Assembly (NCBI GenBank): GCA_036557225.1
Contig: DATBHX010000063.1
Coordinates: forward strand, 1 to 64,000
DNA length: 64,000 nt
Direction: 5' to 3'
DNA from: Angelobacter sp036557225
GTDB lineage: Bacteria > Acidobacteriota > Terriglobia > Terriglobales > Acidobacteriaceae
This document shows positions 40,561 to 49,437 of the stretch, piece after piece. Below the pieces are notes generated by a model. The model was not told the origin of the DNA and made no database searches. It saw only the letters and a program-made list of their open reading frames with translations. The position numbers were made by a program, and so were the translations under genes. Each line of letters starts with the position of its first letter. Position 1 is the first letter of the stretch.

Positions 40561-42048
40561 ATGAACATCGTTTTTGCTGCTTCTGAATGCGTGCCTTTCG
40601 CCAAAACCGGCGGCCTGGCCGATGTTGTCGGAGCACTGCCGCAGGCGCTGGCGGACCTGGGTCACACCGTCTCTGTCTATCTTCCTAAATATAAACAGAC
40701 CAAGCTGCCTGACGCCAAGGTGCTCCTGCGCAGCGTTACCATCCCGTTTGATGACGAATACCGGTTCTGCTCCGTGTTGGATGGCGGAAAACGCTCCGGG
40801 GTGCAATTCTATTTTGTTGACTACCCGCCGTTCTTCGACCGCGACGCCCTCTACGGCACTCCTGCGGGCGACTATCCTGATAACGCCGAGCGTTTTGCCC
40901 TGTATTGCCGCGCCGTGCTCGAGGCCTCCAAGGTCCTGGGAGTGCCTGATATCTTTCACTGCCATGACTGGCAATCCGCGCTGGTTCCTGTACTGCTCCG
41001 CACCAGCTATCACGATGATCCGGTCTTTCGCGGAACGCGCACGGTTTTTACCATCCACAACATCGGCTACCAGGGACTGTTCGCGCCGGACACGCTCCCG
41101 CTGCTCATGCTGCCCTGGGACCTTTTTACCATCGACAAGATGGAGTTCTGGGGCAAAGCCAACTTTCTGAAGAGCGCGCTGGCCTTTTCCGACCATATCA
41201 CGACGGTAAGCCGCAAGTATGCGCAGGAGATCCAGACCAGCGAATACGGTTTTGGCCTGGAGGGCGTACTGCATTCCCGTGCCGGATCGCTCAGCGGAAT
41301 CCTGAACGGCGTGGATTACAACGAGTGGGACCCGGCTAAAGACAAATACATTGTCCGGCAGTATTCTCCGGAAAGCCTCGCCGGCAAGAGGGAGTGCAAA
41401 TACGATCTGCTGCGCCAGTTCGGTCTGGAGAGCGTTTCCATCGAACTGCCGGTAATTGGAATAGTCTCCCGCTTTGCTGCACAAAAAGGTTTTGACCTGA
41501 TTGAGGAGATCATTCACGACCTGGCGCGGCTGCCGCTGGTGCTGGTTGTGCTCGGCAGCGGCGACAAGGAATACCAGGACATGTTTCTCAAGCTGAGCCG
41601 GCAGTTCCCGGACAAACTGGCGGTCAAGATCGCTTATGACAATGCGCTGGCGCACAAGATTGAGGCCGGCGCCGACATGTTCCTGATGCCCTCGCGCTAC
41701 GAACCCAGCGGTTTGAATCAGATGTACAGCCTCAAGTATGGGACCGTCCCCATCGTACGCGCGACCGGCGGTCTTGACGACACCATTGAGCCCTGGGACG
41801 CCGCCGGCGGCAAAGGCACAGGCTTCAAGTTCAGCGCATATTCCGGCGTGGCGCTACTCAACTGCGTACATGAGGCGCTGCGTGCCTTCAAAGATCAGGA
41901 GAGCTGGAAGAAGCTGATGCTCAACGGCATGAGCAAGGATTTTTCCTGGATGGCGTCAGCGCGCGAGTATGTAAAGGTGTATGAGCGCCTGGTGCCGCCG
42001 AAGCAGGCACCGACAACAGAGAAGGTCATAGAGTTCAGCAGAGCGTGA
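40561..42048 (+). CDS. glgA: Glycogen synthase GlgA (GT5)
   Basis: A 495-residue GT-B enzyme. FAKTGGLADVVGALP near residue 14 is the ADP-glucose-binding KTGGL motif. VFTIHNIGYQG, SDHITTVSRKYAQEI, LNGVDYNEWDP and PSRYEPSGLNQMYSLKYGTVPIV are typical GT5 segments. It elongates alpha-1,4-glucan from ADP-glucose. ATG at 40561 follows GGAGG, and an in-frame upstream codon at 40528 is not needed. No other glycogen genes are adjacent. Confidence 0.95.
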   Translation: MNIVFAASECVPFAKTGGLADVVGALPQALADLGHTVSVYLPKYKQTKLPDAKVLLRSVTIPFDDEYRFCSVLDGGKRSGVQFYFVDYPPFFDRDALYGTPAGDYPDNAERFALYCRAVLEASKVLGVPDIFHCHDWQSALVPVLLRTSYHDDPVFRGTRTVFTIHNIGYQGLFAPDTLPLLMLPWDLFTIDKMEFWGKANFLKSALAFSDHITTVSRKYAQEIQTSEYGFGLEGVLHSRAGSLSGILNGVDYNEWDPAKDKYIVRQYSPESLAGKRECKYDLLRQFGLESVSIELPVIGIVSRFAAQKGFDLIEEIIHDLARLPLVLVVLGSGDKEYQDMFLKLSRQFPDKLAVKIAYDNALAHKIEAGADMFLMPSRYEPSGLNQMYSLKYGTVPIVRATGGLDDTIEPWDAAGGKGTGFKFSAYSGVALLNCVHEALRAFKDQESWKKLMLNGMSKDFSWMASAREYVKVYERLVPPKQAPTTEKVIEFSRA

Positions 42049-42057
42049 TTCTTGTAA

Positions 42058-43101
42058 TTATTTATTGCCCGGCTGCTTCTTGATAGTCGGACGGTCATCG
42101 TTTTGGTCGGCCGGTTTATCGCCCACGGTACGGCGCAACTGCGGATCTTCCTCTTTGTTGTCTTTGCCGTTTTTCAGCTTGCGGAATTTCATAATCAGAG
42201 CCAGCCTTTTCTTGGCTAGCTCGAAGTCCGAGCTGCTTACGATGTACTGCTCCCGCGGAGGCAGGATGGTGCCGATCTCCTGCTGCGATTTCGCGATCCG
42301 GTCCGGCGTCTGCGGATGGTCGCCGTAAAGCTTCATGGCAAATCCCGGGCGCTTCTTCTCCAGGGCCTGGATCTTTTCGAAAAAGTTGATCATGCCGTTG
42401 GGATCGTAGCCGGATTTGTAGGCGTACTGTACGCCCAGGTAATCCGCCTGGGCTTCAAAGTTACGGCCAAACTTGCTGAAGACCGCCGGTATGCCGAAGT
42501 TCGCAGCTTCATTCACGCCAATCCCCGCCAGGCCTCCGGTCAGGATGATGACCGGGATCATCGCCAGCTGGGCCATGGCTCCGCGCGTGGATTCGCGCGC
42601 TGCATGGCAGGCGGCGACGTGACCGATCTCATGCGCCATCACACCCGCCAACTCAGACTCGTCGTCAGCCATCAGGATGGTACCTGCGTTCACGAACATG
42701 TAGCCGCCGGGAAGCGCGAATGCGTTGGGCTCTTCCACGTCAAGGATCTTGATGGTGAAGGGCAGGTGTGTATCAGAGTTGCGCTGCAGATTTTGCCCCA
42801 GGCGGTTCACGTACTCGTTCACCATGGGGTCGGTAATCAGGTGTGATGTCTGTTCCACCTGCGCGGCAAATTCCCGGCCCATTTTGACCTGCGAATCCAG
42901 CGTGTACCAGTTTCCCAGACCGCGATTGCAGCCCACGTTGCGATTGCCGATGGCATTCAGGTCATTGATGCCGGTGCCATGGTAGAACTTGTCATCGTCT
43001 CCGCTTCCCTTGTCCTGGTCTTTCTTGTCCTGTGGCGACGCCAGGGCAAACGTCGTGGAAAGCAGGAGCGCCCAAACTAGGAGAAACATTCTGCGCAGCA
43101 C
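42058..43101 (-). CDS. Exported M48-family zinc metalloprotease
   Basis: A 347-residue protein with a signal peptide (residues 1-21). The M48 core has HEIGH at 157-161 (zinc ligands and Glu), a downstream EAQADYLGVQYAY providing the third ligand Glu, and NAFALPGGYMFVNAG. It resembles BepA/LoiP-type periplasmic peptidases that handle outer-membrane proteins. The C-terminus is Lys/Asp-rich. AGGAGG-type ribosome binding site (rev. of TTACCTCC). Confidence 0.88.
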   Translation of the reverse strand: MLRRMFLLVWALLLSTTFALASPQDKKDQDKGSGDDDKFYHGTGINDLNAIGNRNVGCNRGLGNWYTLDSQVKMGREFAAQVEQTSHLITDPMVNEYVNRLGQNLQRNSDTHLPFTIKILDVEEPNAFALPGGYMFVNAGTILMADDESELAGVMAHEIGHVAACHAARESTRGAMAQLAMIPVIILTGGLAGIGVNEAANFGIPAVFSKFGRNFEAQADYLGVQYAYKSGYDPNGMINFFEKIQALEKKRPGFAMKLYGDHPQTPDRIAKSQQEIGTILPPREQYIVSSSDFELAKKRLALIMKFRKLKNGKDNKEEDPQLRRTVGDKPADQNDDRPTIKKQPGNK

Positions 43102-43176
43102 AAATTACCTCCGGCGGCAAACTGTGGAGAAGATGATTATACCTTGAAGAGACCTCGCGGCGTCCCAGGGCACGGG

Positions 43177-43232
43177 CCGAAAATCCTGAACGACTCTGAG
43201 GCTTGCCGAAGGGCGTCGAAGGATCTCCCCCG
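43177..43232. repeat. Possible member of the GATCC/CGCT repeat family
   Basis: GAAAATCCTGAACGACTCTGAGGCTTGCCGAAGGGCGTCGAAGGATCTC fills the spacer between the M48 and APC genes and resembles, loosely, the elements at about 18295 and 26516. It may be a terminator. Confidence 0.3.
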
Positions 43233-43243
43233 TATTTGATGCG

Positions 43244-44647
43244 TTAGTTTTGGGCGGCAGCCCTCTTTTTGCCGGCAAAATAGAGATAGACCGGGACGCC
43301 GGCCAGAATTACCAGCGTTCCGGCAATCGAATTCCGCAGATTGTCAGTAAATGTGTAGAAAAGCAGGACTGCAGCCGCGACAATGAATAACGCCGGTACC
43401 ACCGGATATCCCCAGGTTCGGTAGGGACGAGGCGTATCCGGCTCGCGCTTGCGAAAAACGAAGATGGTGCTGGCGGCGATCATGTAAAAAAGCCATTCGG
43501 CGAAGATCGCCAGCGAAAACAGGTCTTTGAAGGCACCGCCTACTAGAAGAAGCACGACAGCCAAAACTGCTTGCACCACCAGCGCCAGCCCCGGGGTGTG
43601 AAAGCGTGGATGGACCTCCGCCAGGGCTTTGAAGAAATACCCATCGCGCGCCACGGCAAAGGGCAAGCGTCCGCCGCTCATGATGGTGCCGTTCAGCGTC
43701 ACGAACATCGAGAAAGCCATGCCGGCGGTGACCAGCGCTGCGCCCAGCGAGCCAATGGCCACCTGCGTCGCCAATGAAGCGGGGACTTTTGCTCCGGCAA
43801 TCGCGTTCGCCGGCAGCACATACTGCACCGCGGCGTTGATGCCCATATAAAGGAAAGCCACAACGGCTACGCCGGCGATCAAAGCAATGGGAATGGTTCG
43901 TCCGGGATCTTTGATCTCGCCGCTGACCATGTTCAAGTCATTCCAGCCGTCGTAAGCCCAGAGCGCCGCCACCAGCGCGGCCATGAAACCGGCCATTCCG
44001 CCTTTTGCGCCGAGGAACGTAGTGTGGAAGTTGCTCCAACTGCCTTGTGAAGCCGTAAAGCCAACAAACATGATGGCTACGATCATTCCGACCTTAAGGA
44101 CGGTCAACACCAGCTGAAAGCTTCCGGCTTTGCGAACCCCAATGTAATTCAGCGCAGAAATCACGATGGTCGCGCCGATGGCGACCAATGTTCCGTAGGT
44201 CACCTCGAAGGCGTTGGTGCTGGTGAGGTGAAGGGTAAAGATGTGGCTGCCTAAAAAGCTGAGTGCCGGAAAGGTGCTCAGCACATCGACGATGCCAGTT
44301 GTCACCGTGGCGATCGATGCAGGTTTGGCGATCAGGAACCAGGTCCACGCGTAGAGAAAGCCCATGAGCGATCCGTAGGCGTCGCGGACGTAGACGTATT
44401 CGCCGCCGGCCCAGGGCTTGATGGCCCCAAGCTCGGCGTAAGTGATCGCGCCGGCAAATGACAGCAGCCCGCCCACAACCCATACCAGATACACCAGCCC
44501 GGCGGAGCCTACATCTTTCATCATCTCGCCCTGAACGCGGAAAATACCGCTGCCGATGATGGTCCCGGCCACAATGGCAATTGCGTGCCAGAGGTTCAGT
44601 TCGCGCAGCAGGTCAGGCGCCGGTTTGGGCGCGGCTTGCATCGCCAT
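43244..44647 (-). CDS. APC-family amino-acid permease
   Basis: A 467-residue protein with about twelve hydrophobic spans. IVAGTIIGSGIFRVQGEMM is the TM1 unwound helix of LeuT-fold APC transporters. FAGAITYAELGAIKPWAGGEYVY and LWAYDGWNDLNMVSGEIKDPGR are the next signature segments, the latter as in LAT-type permeases. It likely carries neutral amino acids. Its start overlaps the end of the SSS symporter gene by about 35 bases. Confidence 0.9.
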   Translation of the reverse strand: MAMQAAPKPAPDLLRELNLWHAIAIVAGTIIGSGIFRVQGEMMKDVGSAGLVYLVWVVGGLLSFAGAITYAELGAIKPWAGGEYVYVRDAYGSLMGFLYAWTWFLIAKPASIATVTTGIVDVLSTFPALSFLGSHIFTLHLTSTNAFEVTYGTLVAIGATIVISALNYIGVRKAGSFQLVLTVLKVGMIVAIMFVGFTASQGSWSNFHTTFLGAKGGMAGFMAALVAALWAYDGWNDLNMVSGEIKDPGRTIPIALIAGVAVVAFLYMGINAAVQYVLPANAIAGAKVPASLATQVAIGSLGAALVTAGMAFSMFVTLNGTIMSGGRLPFAVARDGYFFKALAEVHPRFHTPGLALVVQAVLAVVLLLVGGAFKDLFSLAIFAEWLFYMIAASTIFVFRKREPDTPRPYRTWGYPVVPALFIVAAAVLLFYTFTDNLRNSIAGTLVILAGVPVYLYFAGKKRAAAQN

Positions 44648-46079
44648 GTGCCTCCATCATGAGACTCGCGAGATAACCTACAACAAAGGTGGTGATCGAG
44701 CCCAGCGTTACGTACCAGGTCCAGGCAATGTGCGCTGTAGCCCAGATCCAAATGTAAACGTTCAAGGCCAATCCACAGAGCATACCAATAATCGCCCCAC
44801 GCTCACTCGTGCGTTTGGTGAGGAGGCCCAGCAGAAAAACACCTAACAACCCTCCATAAGCCACCGATGCGATGCTCAGCCCCTTTTCCAGAACGCTGCC
44901 GCCGTAGCGCGAGGCCAGCGCCAGCGCAAAGAGAATCAGTCCCCAAACGATGGTTGCCACGCGCGAAAGCCGTAAACGCTTCTGGTCAGAGGTTTCAGGC
45001 CGTCTCCGCAGATAGAAATCAACCATGCTGGTGGAAGAGAGCGAGTTCAGCGCGGCGCTCAGGTTTGACATGGCAGCAGCCAGAATTGCGGCGATCAGAA
45101 TCCCGCAAACGCCAACCGGCATGTGGTCGACGATGAACGTGGGAAAGATGTAATCCGTCTTGGTGAACGCTGCGGTGGGCGGATAGGCACGGTAGAAGAC
45201 CCACAGTGCTGCTCCCATCATCAGGAAGAGCGTGAACTGCGCCAGGATGATCAGGCCGCTTGAAAGCAGCGCTGTCTGTGAATCACGCTGGTTGCGCGCG
45301 GCGAGCAGGCGCTGGACCATCAGCTGATCGGTGCCGTGCGTCGCGGTGTTCAGGAACATGCCGCCGATGAGCCCTCCCCAGAAGGTAAAGGCCTTTGACA
45401 GTGTGAACGAGAAGTCGAAAACCTGCAGCTTACCTGCTGCTGCCGCAGAAGAGTGGATTGCCGGCCATCCGCCGGGAACCAGATGCACAAGCATAAAGAA
45501 GCCCACGATCGTGCCCCCGACATAAATCAGCAGTTGCACCACGTCGGTCCAGATTACCGCAGCTAAGCCGCCTTCAAAGGTGTAAATCAGCGTAAGCACC
45601 AGGACAATGGCGACAGATGCCACTTCGCCGGTTCCCAAAACCACGCCGACGACAATCGCGACAGCCCAGACACGTACGCCTTCCGCAGCAGCGCGTGTGA
45701 TGAGAAAGACTGCGGCGGTGATCTTGTGCAATCGCGGACCGAAGCGGCGGTCGATGAGCTGGTAAGCGGTGAACAGCTCGCCGCGAAAATATTGTGGGAT
45801 AAAGAGCACGCTGATGACCACGCGGCCGACTAAATATCCCAAGACCACTTGCAGGAAGCCGAAGTTGCCGCCGTAGGCCATGCCTGGCGTGCTGATGACG
45901 GTGAGCGTGCTGGTTTCTGCGCCGACGATGGAGAGGGCAATGGCCCACCAGGGAATATTGCGATCGGCCAGAAAATAGTCGCGCAATGACCTTTGGGACT
46001 TACGGAACCTGAGACCAAACAGCGTGATGCCGATCAGGTAGGCAACGATGATGGTCCCGTCTACAATGTGCAGTCGCAT
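44613..46079 (-). CDS. Sodium:solute symporter (SSS family)
   Basis: A 488-residue protein with about thirteen spans. FGLRFRKSQRSLRDYFLADRN, ERG-free GAETSTLTVISTPGMAYG (sodium-site residues), RFGPRLHKITAAVFL and SNLSAALNSLSSTSMVDFY are SSS signatures. The family imports sugars, amino acids or sialic acid with Na+. It is upstream of and overlaps the APC permease gene, and divergent from the GlcNAc-kinase-like gene, so a joint uptake role is possible. Substrate uncertain. Confidence 0.9.
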   Translation of the reverse strand: MRLHIVDGTIIVAYLIGITLFGLRFRKSQRSLRDYFLADRNIPWWAIALSIVGAETSTLTVISTPGMAYGGNFGFLQVVLGYLVGRVVISVLFIPQYFRGELFTAYQLIDRRFGPRLHKITAAVFLITRAAAEGVRVWAVAIVVGVVLGTGEVASVAIVLVLTLIYTFEGGLAAVIWTDVVQLLIYVGGTIVGFFMLVHLVPGGWPAIHSSAAAAGKLQVFDFSFTLSKAFTFWGGLIGGMFLNTATHGTDQLMVQRLLAARNQRDSQTALLSSGLIILAQFTLFLMMGAALWVFYRAYPPTAAFTKTDYIFPTFIVDHMPVGVCGILIAAILAAAMSNLSAALNSLSSTSMVDFYLRRRPETSDQKRLRLSRVATIVWGLILFALALASRYGGSVLEKGLSIASVAYGGLLGVFLLGLLTKRTSERGAIIGMLCGLALNVYIWIWATAHIAWTWYVTLGSITTFVVGYLASLMMEAHGDASRAQTGA

Positions 46080-46171
46080 GAATGGAGAATCTAGTCCGCT
46101 AAGCCATTATTCGAGAAAAATGGTGCAATGCAAAAACAAAAGTTGTGGGAAGATAAACTAAATATCAGCCC

Positions 46172-47080
46172 ATGCCCCTGTACCTCGGAATTGATGCCGG
46201 AGGAACGAAGACTGACTGTGCTGTGAGCAACGGTGCGGAGCTTCTCGGCCAGGCCACGGGCGCAAGCTGCAAGCTGGCGCGCGTAGGCAAGGAACGGGGC
46301 CGGGAAAACCTGCAGTCGGTAATTCACCAGGCCTGCGATCTGGCGCACGTAGCGCCGAATGAAGTCCAGCACGTGTGCATTGGGATGGCCGGTGCTTCGT
46401 TGGCGGAAGCCGTTCACTGGGCGCAGCAGACCATCCGCGAACTGACTCCCGATTCAACCATCTATGTCGCGGGCGATCATGTGATCGCTCATCGTGCTGC
46501 CTTTGGCACGTCGCCCGGGGTGCTGGTGATCGCCGGGACAGGTTCCATCGCCTTTGGGCGCAACCAGAACGGCGAAACGGCGCGCGCCGGCGGCTGGGGA
46601 CCGAATATCTCTGACGAAGGCTCGGCCTTCTGGGTGGGTAGGGAAGCCGTGGCGGCAGCGCTACGCGCTTTTGACTTCGGCAACACGCAGGGCCTGCTTG
46701 CCACCATCGCCGGTCATTGGAAAGTCGCGCCGGAAGAGGTAATCCGTCTGGCCAACTCCTCGGAGCCGCGATTTGCGGAGCTTGCCGGACCGGTAGCCCT
46801 CGCCGCCGAACAGGGCGATCCGCAAGCGCGCGAGATTGCTGATCGCGCGGGGAAAGCGCTGGCCGGGCTGGCAAGCGCGGTGATTCAGAAATTATGGCCG
46901 CAGGGCGGCACGGTTCCGGTAGCGCTCTCGGGTGGCGTGTTGCAGGGATCGGCGCTGGTGCGCCAGACCTTCAAGGAAACCATGCGAGTGCAGCAACCAC
47001 AAGCTGCGGTCAGCTTTGCTTATGTGCGTCCGGTGCTGGGGGCACTGGAGATCGCGGCGCAACGCGGAGTCCGGCGATGA
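46172..47080 (+). CDS. N-acetylglucosamine-kinase-like (BadF/BadG ATPase family) protein
   Basis: A 302-residue ASKHA-fold protein. LGIDAGGTKTDCAV is the phosphate-1 motif, VCIGMAGAS follows, VIAGTGSIAFGRN is phosphate-2, and GGWGPNISDEGSAFWVGREAV is the GlcNAc-kinase signature. VALSGGVLQGS is the adenosine motif. It probably phosphorylates GlcNAc or a related amino sugar for peptidoglycan recycling or chitin use. Divergent from the SSS symporter, which may import its substrate. Confidence 0.88.
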   Translation: MPLYLGIDAGGTKTDCAVSNGAELLGQATGASCKLARVGKERGRENLQSVIHQACDLAHVAPNEVQHVCIGMAGASLAEAVHWAQQTIRELTPDSTIYVAGDHVIAHRAAFGTSPGVLVIAGTGSIAFGRNQNGETARAGGWGPNISDEGSAFWVGREAVAAALRAFDFGNTQGLLATIAGHWKVAPEEVIRLANSSEPRFAELAGPVALAAEQGDPQAREIADRAGKALAGLASAVIQKLWPQGGTVPVALSGGVLQGSALVRQTFKETMRVQQPQAAVSFAYVRPVLGALEIAAQRGVRR

Positions 47081-47901
47081 ACCCTTCTGACGAACACGAT
47101 GGTTTTGACGAAGCTCCGGAGCAGCCTGAGCCTCCGCGAGTCCGGACCGAAATAGCGCTGAAGAAGACAGTGTTGCCGCCTGATGCCGATCTGGAGCGGC
47201 TGATCCATGATTCTTCCGCGGAGATTTTGACCGCTGTTGCAGCTGATTCTCGCCTGACCGAAGACCTGGCATTGGCATTGCTCAATCGCCGTGAGCTGCC
47301 GCGCGAAGCCCTGGAAGCTCTGGGAAAGAACGGACAGGTAGCCAAGCAGCGCAAGGTCCGGCTGGCGCTGGTGACTCATCCGCGAACGCCGCGCCATGTT
47401 TCGGTGCCGACCATTCGTTACATCTATACGTTCGAACTGATGCAGGTGGCGCTGCTGCCAGGAGTTCCGCCCGATGTGAAGCGCGCCGCAGAGGAGGTGC
47501 TGATTGGCCGATTGTCCACGATCGCCTCGGGCGAGCGCCTCACGCTGGCCAAACAAGGCTCCGGCCGGGTAGCGGCGGCATTGCTCCTCGATAAAGAAGA
47601 CCGCATCATGCAGGCAGCTCTGGCCAATCCGCAGATGACCGAAGTGTGGATTGTGAAAGCTTTGAAAGCTGAAGCAGGCACTGAGCTACTGGCGCCGGCG
47701 GTTTCACGCCATCAGAAATGGTCGTTTCGCAACGAGGTCAAGGCTGCACTCCTGGGAAATAAATTCACGCCGGCAGCCCGCATGATCCAACTGGCAAGCG
47801 AGCTTCCTGTCAATTTGGTCAAAGATGTTTTGCGCAACGGACGCCTGAGCCCGCAAGCGAAGAATAGTTTGTTGGCAGTGCTGGAAAAGCGGACGGTCTA
47901 A
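47077..47901 (+). CDS. Helical-repeat protein of unknown function
   Basis: A 274-residue protein, acidic at the N-terminus (DEHDGFDEAPEQPEP), then short paired helices such as SRLTEDLALALLNRRELPREAL and EDRIMQAALANPQMTEVW. These look like HEAT/DUF2336-type repeats, suggesting a protein-binding scaffold. The ATG is in an ATGA overlap with the kinase gene. Convergent with the ABC ATPase gene. Confidence 0.55.
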   Translation: MNPSDEHDGFDEAPEQPEPPRVRTEIALKKTVLPPDADLERLIHDSSAEILTAVAADSRLTEDLALALLNRRELPREALEALGKNGQVAKQRKVRLALVTHPRTPRHVSVPTIRYIYTFELMQVALLPGVPPDVKRAAEEVLIGRLSTIASGERLTLAKQGSGRVAAALLLDKEDRIMQAALANPQMTEVWIVKALKAEAGTELLAPAVSRHQKWSFRNEVKAALLGNKFTPAARMIQLASELPVNLVKDVLRNGRLSPQAKNSLLAVLEKRTV

Positions 47902-47911
47902 ATCTGCGAAA

Positions 47912-48715
47912 CTACGTGTACATCGAATAGCCGTCATCCCGGCCAGGCACGATCAGCTCATCGAGTTTCAGAAACTCCTGCACCACGTCTTCATGGGCCC
48001 GCTCCATCTCGTGCACGCTGCCCACAAAGATGGCCCGCGCCTCGTGCAGAAAGACGATGCGATCAGCCAGCTTCTTGGCCAGCCGCATGTCATGCGTTAC
48101 GACAATGCTGGTAAGTTTGAGCTGTTGTTTCAGCTTCTGGATCAGGTCGCCGAGAAGCTGCGCCATGAGCGGGTCGACCATGGTGGTTGGCTCGTCGTAG
48201 AGAATGCATTCCGGCTGCGCGGAGAGAGCGCGCGCAATGGCCACACTGCGCTTCATCCCGGTGGAGAGGTCTGAGGGAAGCATGTCGCGCATGGCTTTTA
48301 CGCCCACCATGTCCAACAGGCCGTCGACGATTTGAAGGATCTGCTCTTCGTCCAGATCGTGGCGCTCGCGCAGGGGGAAGGCCACGTTTTCGCCGACGGA
48401 AAGCGAATCGAACAGGGCGCCGTTCTGGAAGACCATAGTGACTTTTTTGCGGATTTGCTCCAGTTGCGCTTCGTTGTAGTCTGTGATGTCTTCAAAAGCC
48501 ACAATCACACGGCCTGAGTCGGGCTTGAGAAAGCCCATGATGTGATGCAGGGAAACAGATTTGCCCACGCCGCTGCGGCCCAGAATGCAGAGCGTCTCTC
48601 CCGGATACACCTGGAAGCTCACATCTTCCAGCACCCGATGGTCGCCGAAAGCCTTGCAAACGTGTTGAAATTCAATATAGGGTGCGTTGCGCTCGGGTTG
48701 CGGGAGATGGTTCAT
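47912..48715 (-). CDS. MlaF-type ABC transporter ATPase
   Basis: A 267-residue ATPase. Walker A is GRSGVGKS (46-53), the Q-loop is VFQNGALFDSLSV, the signature is LSTGMKRSVAIARAL, Walker B is CILYDEPTT and the switch His is in VVTHDM. FQNGALFDSLSVGENVAFPLRE and LSTGMKRS are typical of MlaF/Ttg2A ATPases of phospholipid transport. No MlaE permease or MlaD substrate-binding gene is adjacent. Instead its start overlaps the end of mobA by four bases. Confidence 0.85.
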   Translation of the reverse strand: MNHLPQPERNAPYIEFQHVCKAFGDHRVLEDVSFQVYPGETLCILGRSGVGKSVSLHHIMGFLKPDSGRVIVAFEDITDYNEAQLEQIRKKVTMVFQNGALFDSLSVGENVAFPLRERHDLDEEQILQIVDGLLDMVGVKAMRDMLPSDLSTGMKRSVAIARALSAQPECILYDEPTTMVDPLMAQLLGDLIQKLKQQLKLTSIVVTHDMRLAKKLADRIVFLHEARAIFVGSVHEMERAHEDVVQEFLKLDELIVPGRDDGYSMYT

Positions 48716-49314
48716 GTGTCAACGGAGAAACGACGCCGGGCGCGTTCCATGTCATCCGGCGTATTCAGATTCTCAAACATCTCAGCGCCGAAGGCAAACC
48801 GGCGCAGCTCTGATTCCTTGATCACCAGGGTCTGGTTACGCGGGAAGAGCGGCACGATCTTGTAGTTGCCGACCTTGATGGCCCTCTCCGCGATGGGCAA
48901 AAAATCCAGGGAGTAGACCGTGCAGAGCGGCTGCGTGTAGTCATCAATTTCCGGTGTGGTGACAACCATGCCGGAAGCGACCGCGCGTTCAGCCAGGTAG
49001 GAGAGGAATTCGGGCGCGAGAAACGGCGTATCGACAGCGATGACCAGGTTGAACTGGGTTTGTGAATTGGAAAGCGCGGCATGAATCCCGCCCAGCGGTC
49101 CGCACCCGGGATGAATGTCTTCGTACGCGGGGGCCAGCGCGCCGTAGCGCTCATATCGGCCCAAAATTGCCACGTCGCGACACACCTGGCGTACCGCCGC
49201 CAACGCGTGCTCCAGCAGCGTTCGTCCATTCAGTGTTAGAGCTGCTTTGTCCTGCCCCATACGCGTACTCTTGCCGCCCGCAAGGACAAAGCCAGAGACC
49301 TGGGAATGGGTCAT
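48712..49314 (-). CDS. mobA: Molybdenum-cofactor guanylyltransferase MobA
   Basis: A 200-residue nucleotidyltransferase. LAGGKSTRMGQDKAAL (14-29) is the GTP-binding motif, YEDIHPGCGPLGGIHAAL and VIAVDTPFLAPEFL carry the Mg-binding Asp, and TQPLCTVYS follows. It attaches GMP to molybdopterin to form the bis-MGD cofactor. No molybdoenzyme gene is in the window except a possible link with the FmdE-like protein. Overlaps the MlaF-like gene. Confidence 0.9.
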   Translation of the reverse strand: MTHSQVSGFVLAGGKSTRMGQDKAALTLNGRTLLEHALAAVRQVCRDVAILGRYERYGALAPAYEDIHPGCGPLGGIHAALSNSQTQFNLVIAVDTPFLAPEFLSYLAERAVASGMVVTTPEIDDYTQPLCTVYSLDFLPIAERAIKVGNYKIVPLFPRNQTLVIKESELRRFAFGAEMFENLNTPDDMERARRRFSVDT

Positions 49315-49354
49315 TTGGCCTGATTGTAGCTCGAATGAACAGGCATGAAAAGGT

Positions 49355-49403
49355 GGGAAAAATACAAAGACATGCCTAAGCCGAGCTCCGGCCTTGGCAT
49401 GTC
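49355..49403 (-). terminator. Rho-independent terminator
   Basis: ACATGCC...AAG pairs with CTT...GGCATGT (about 49370-49403), with CCG/CGG-type inner pairing. On the minus strand it is followed by CTTTGTATTTTTCCC. It should end the phosphoesterase transcript before mobA. Confidence 0.65.
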
Positions 49404-49437
49404 CTGGTTTTGGAGATGTTGCGTTGATGTCGTGTCT

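Noticed and set aside
40411..41655. 414-codon minus-strand open frame
   Set aside because: Antisense to glgA, which is unmistakable.
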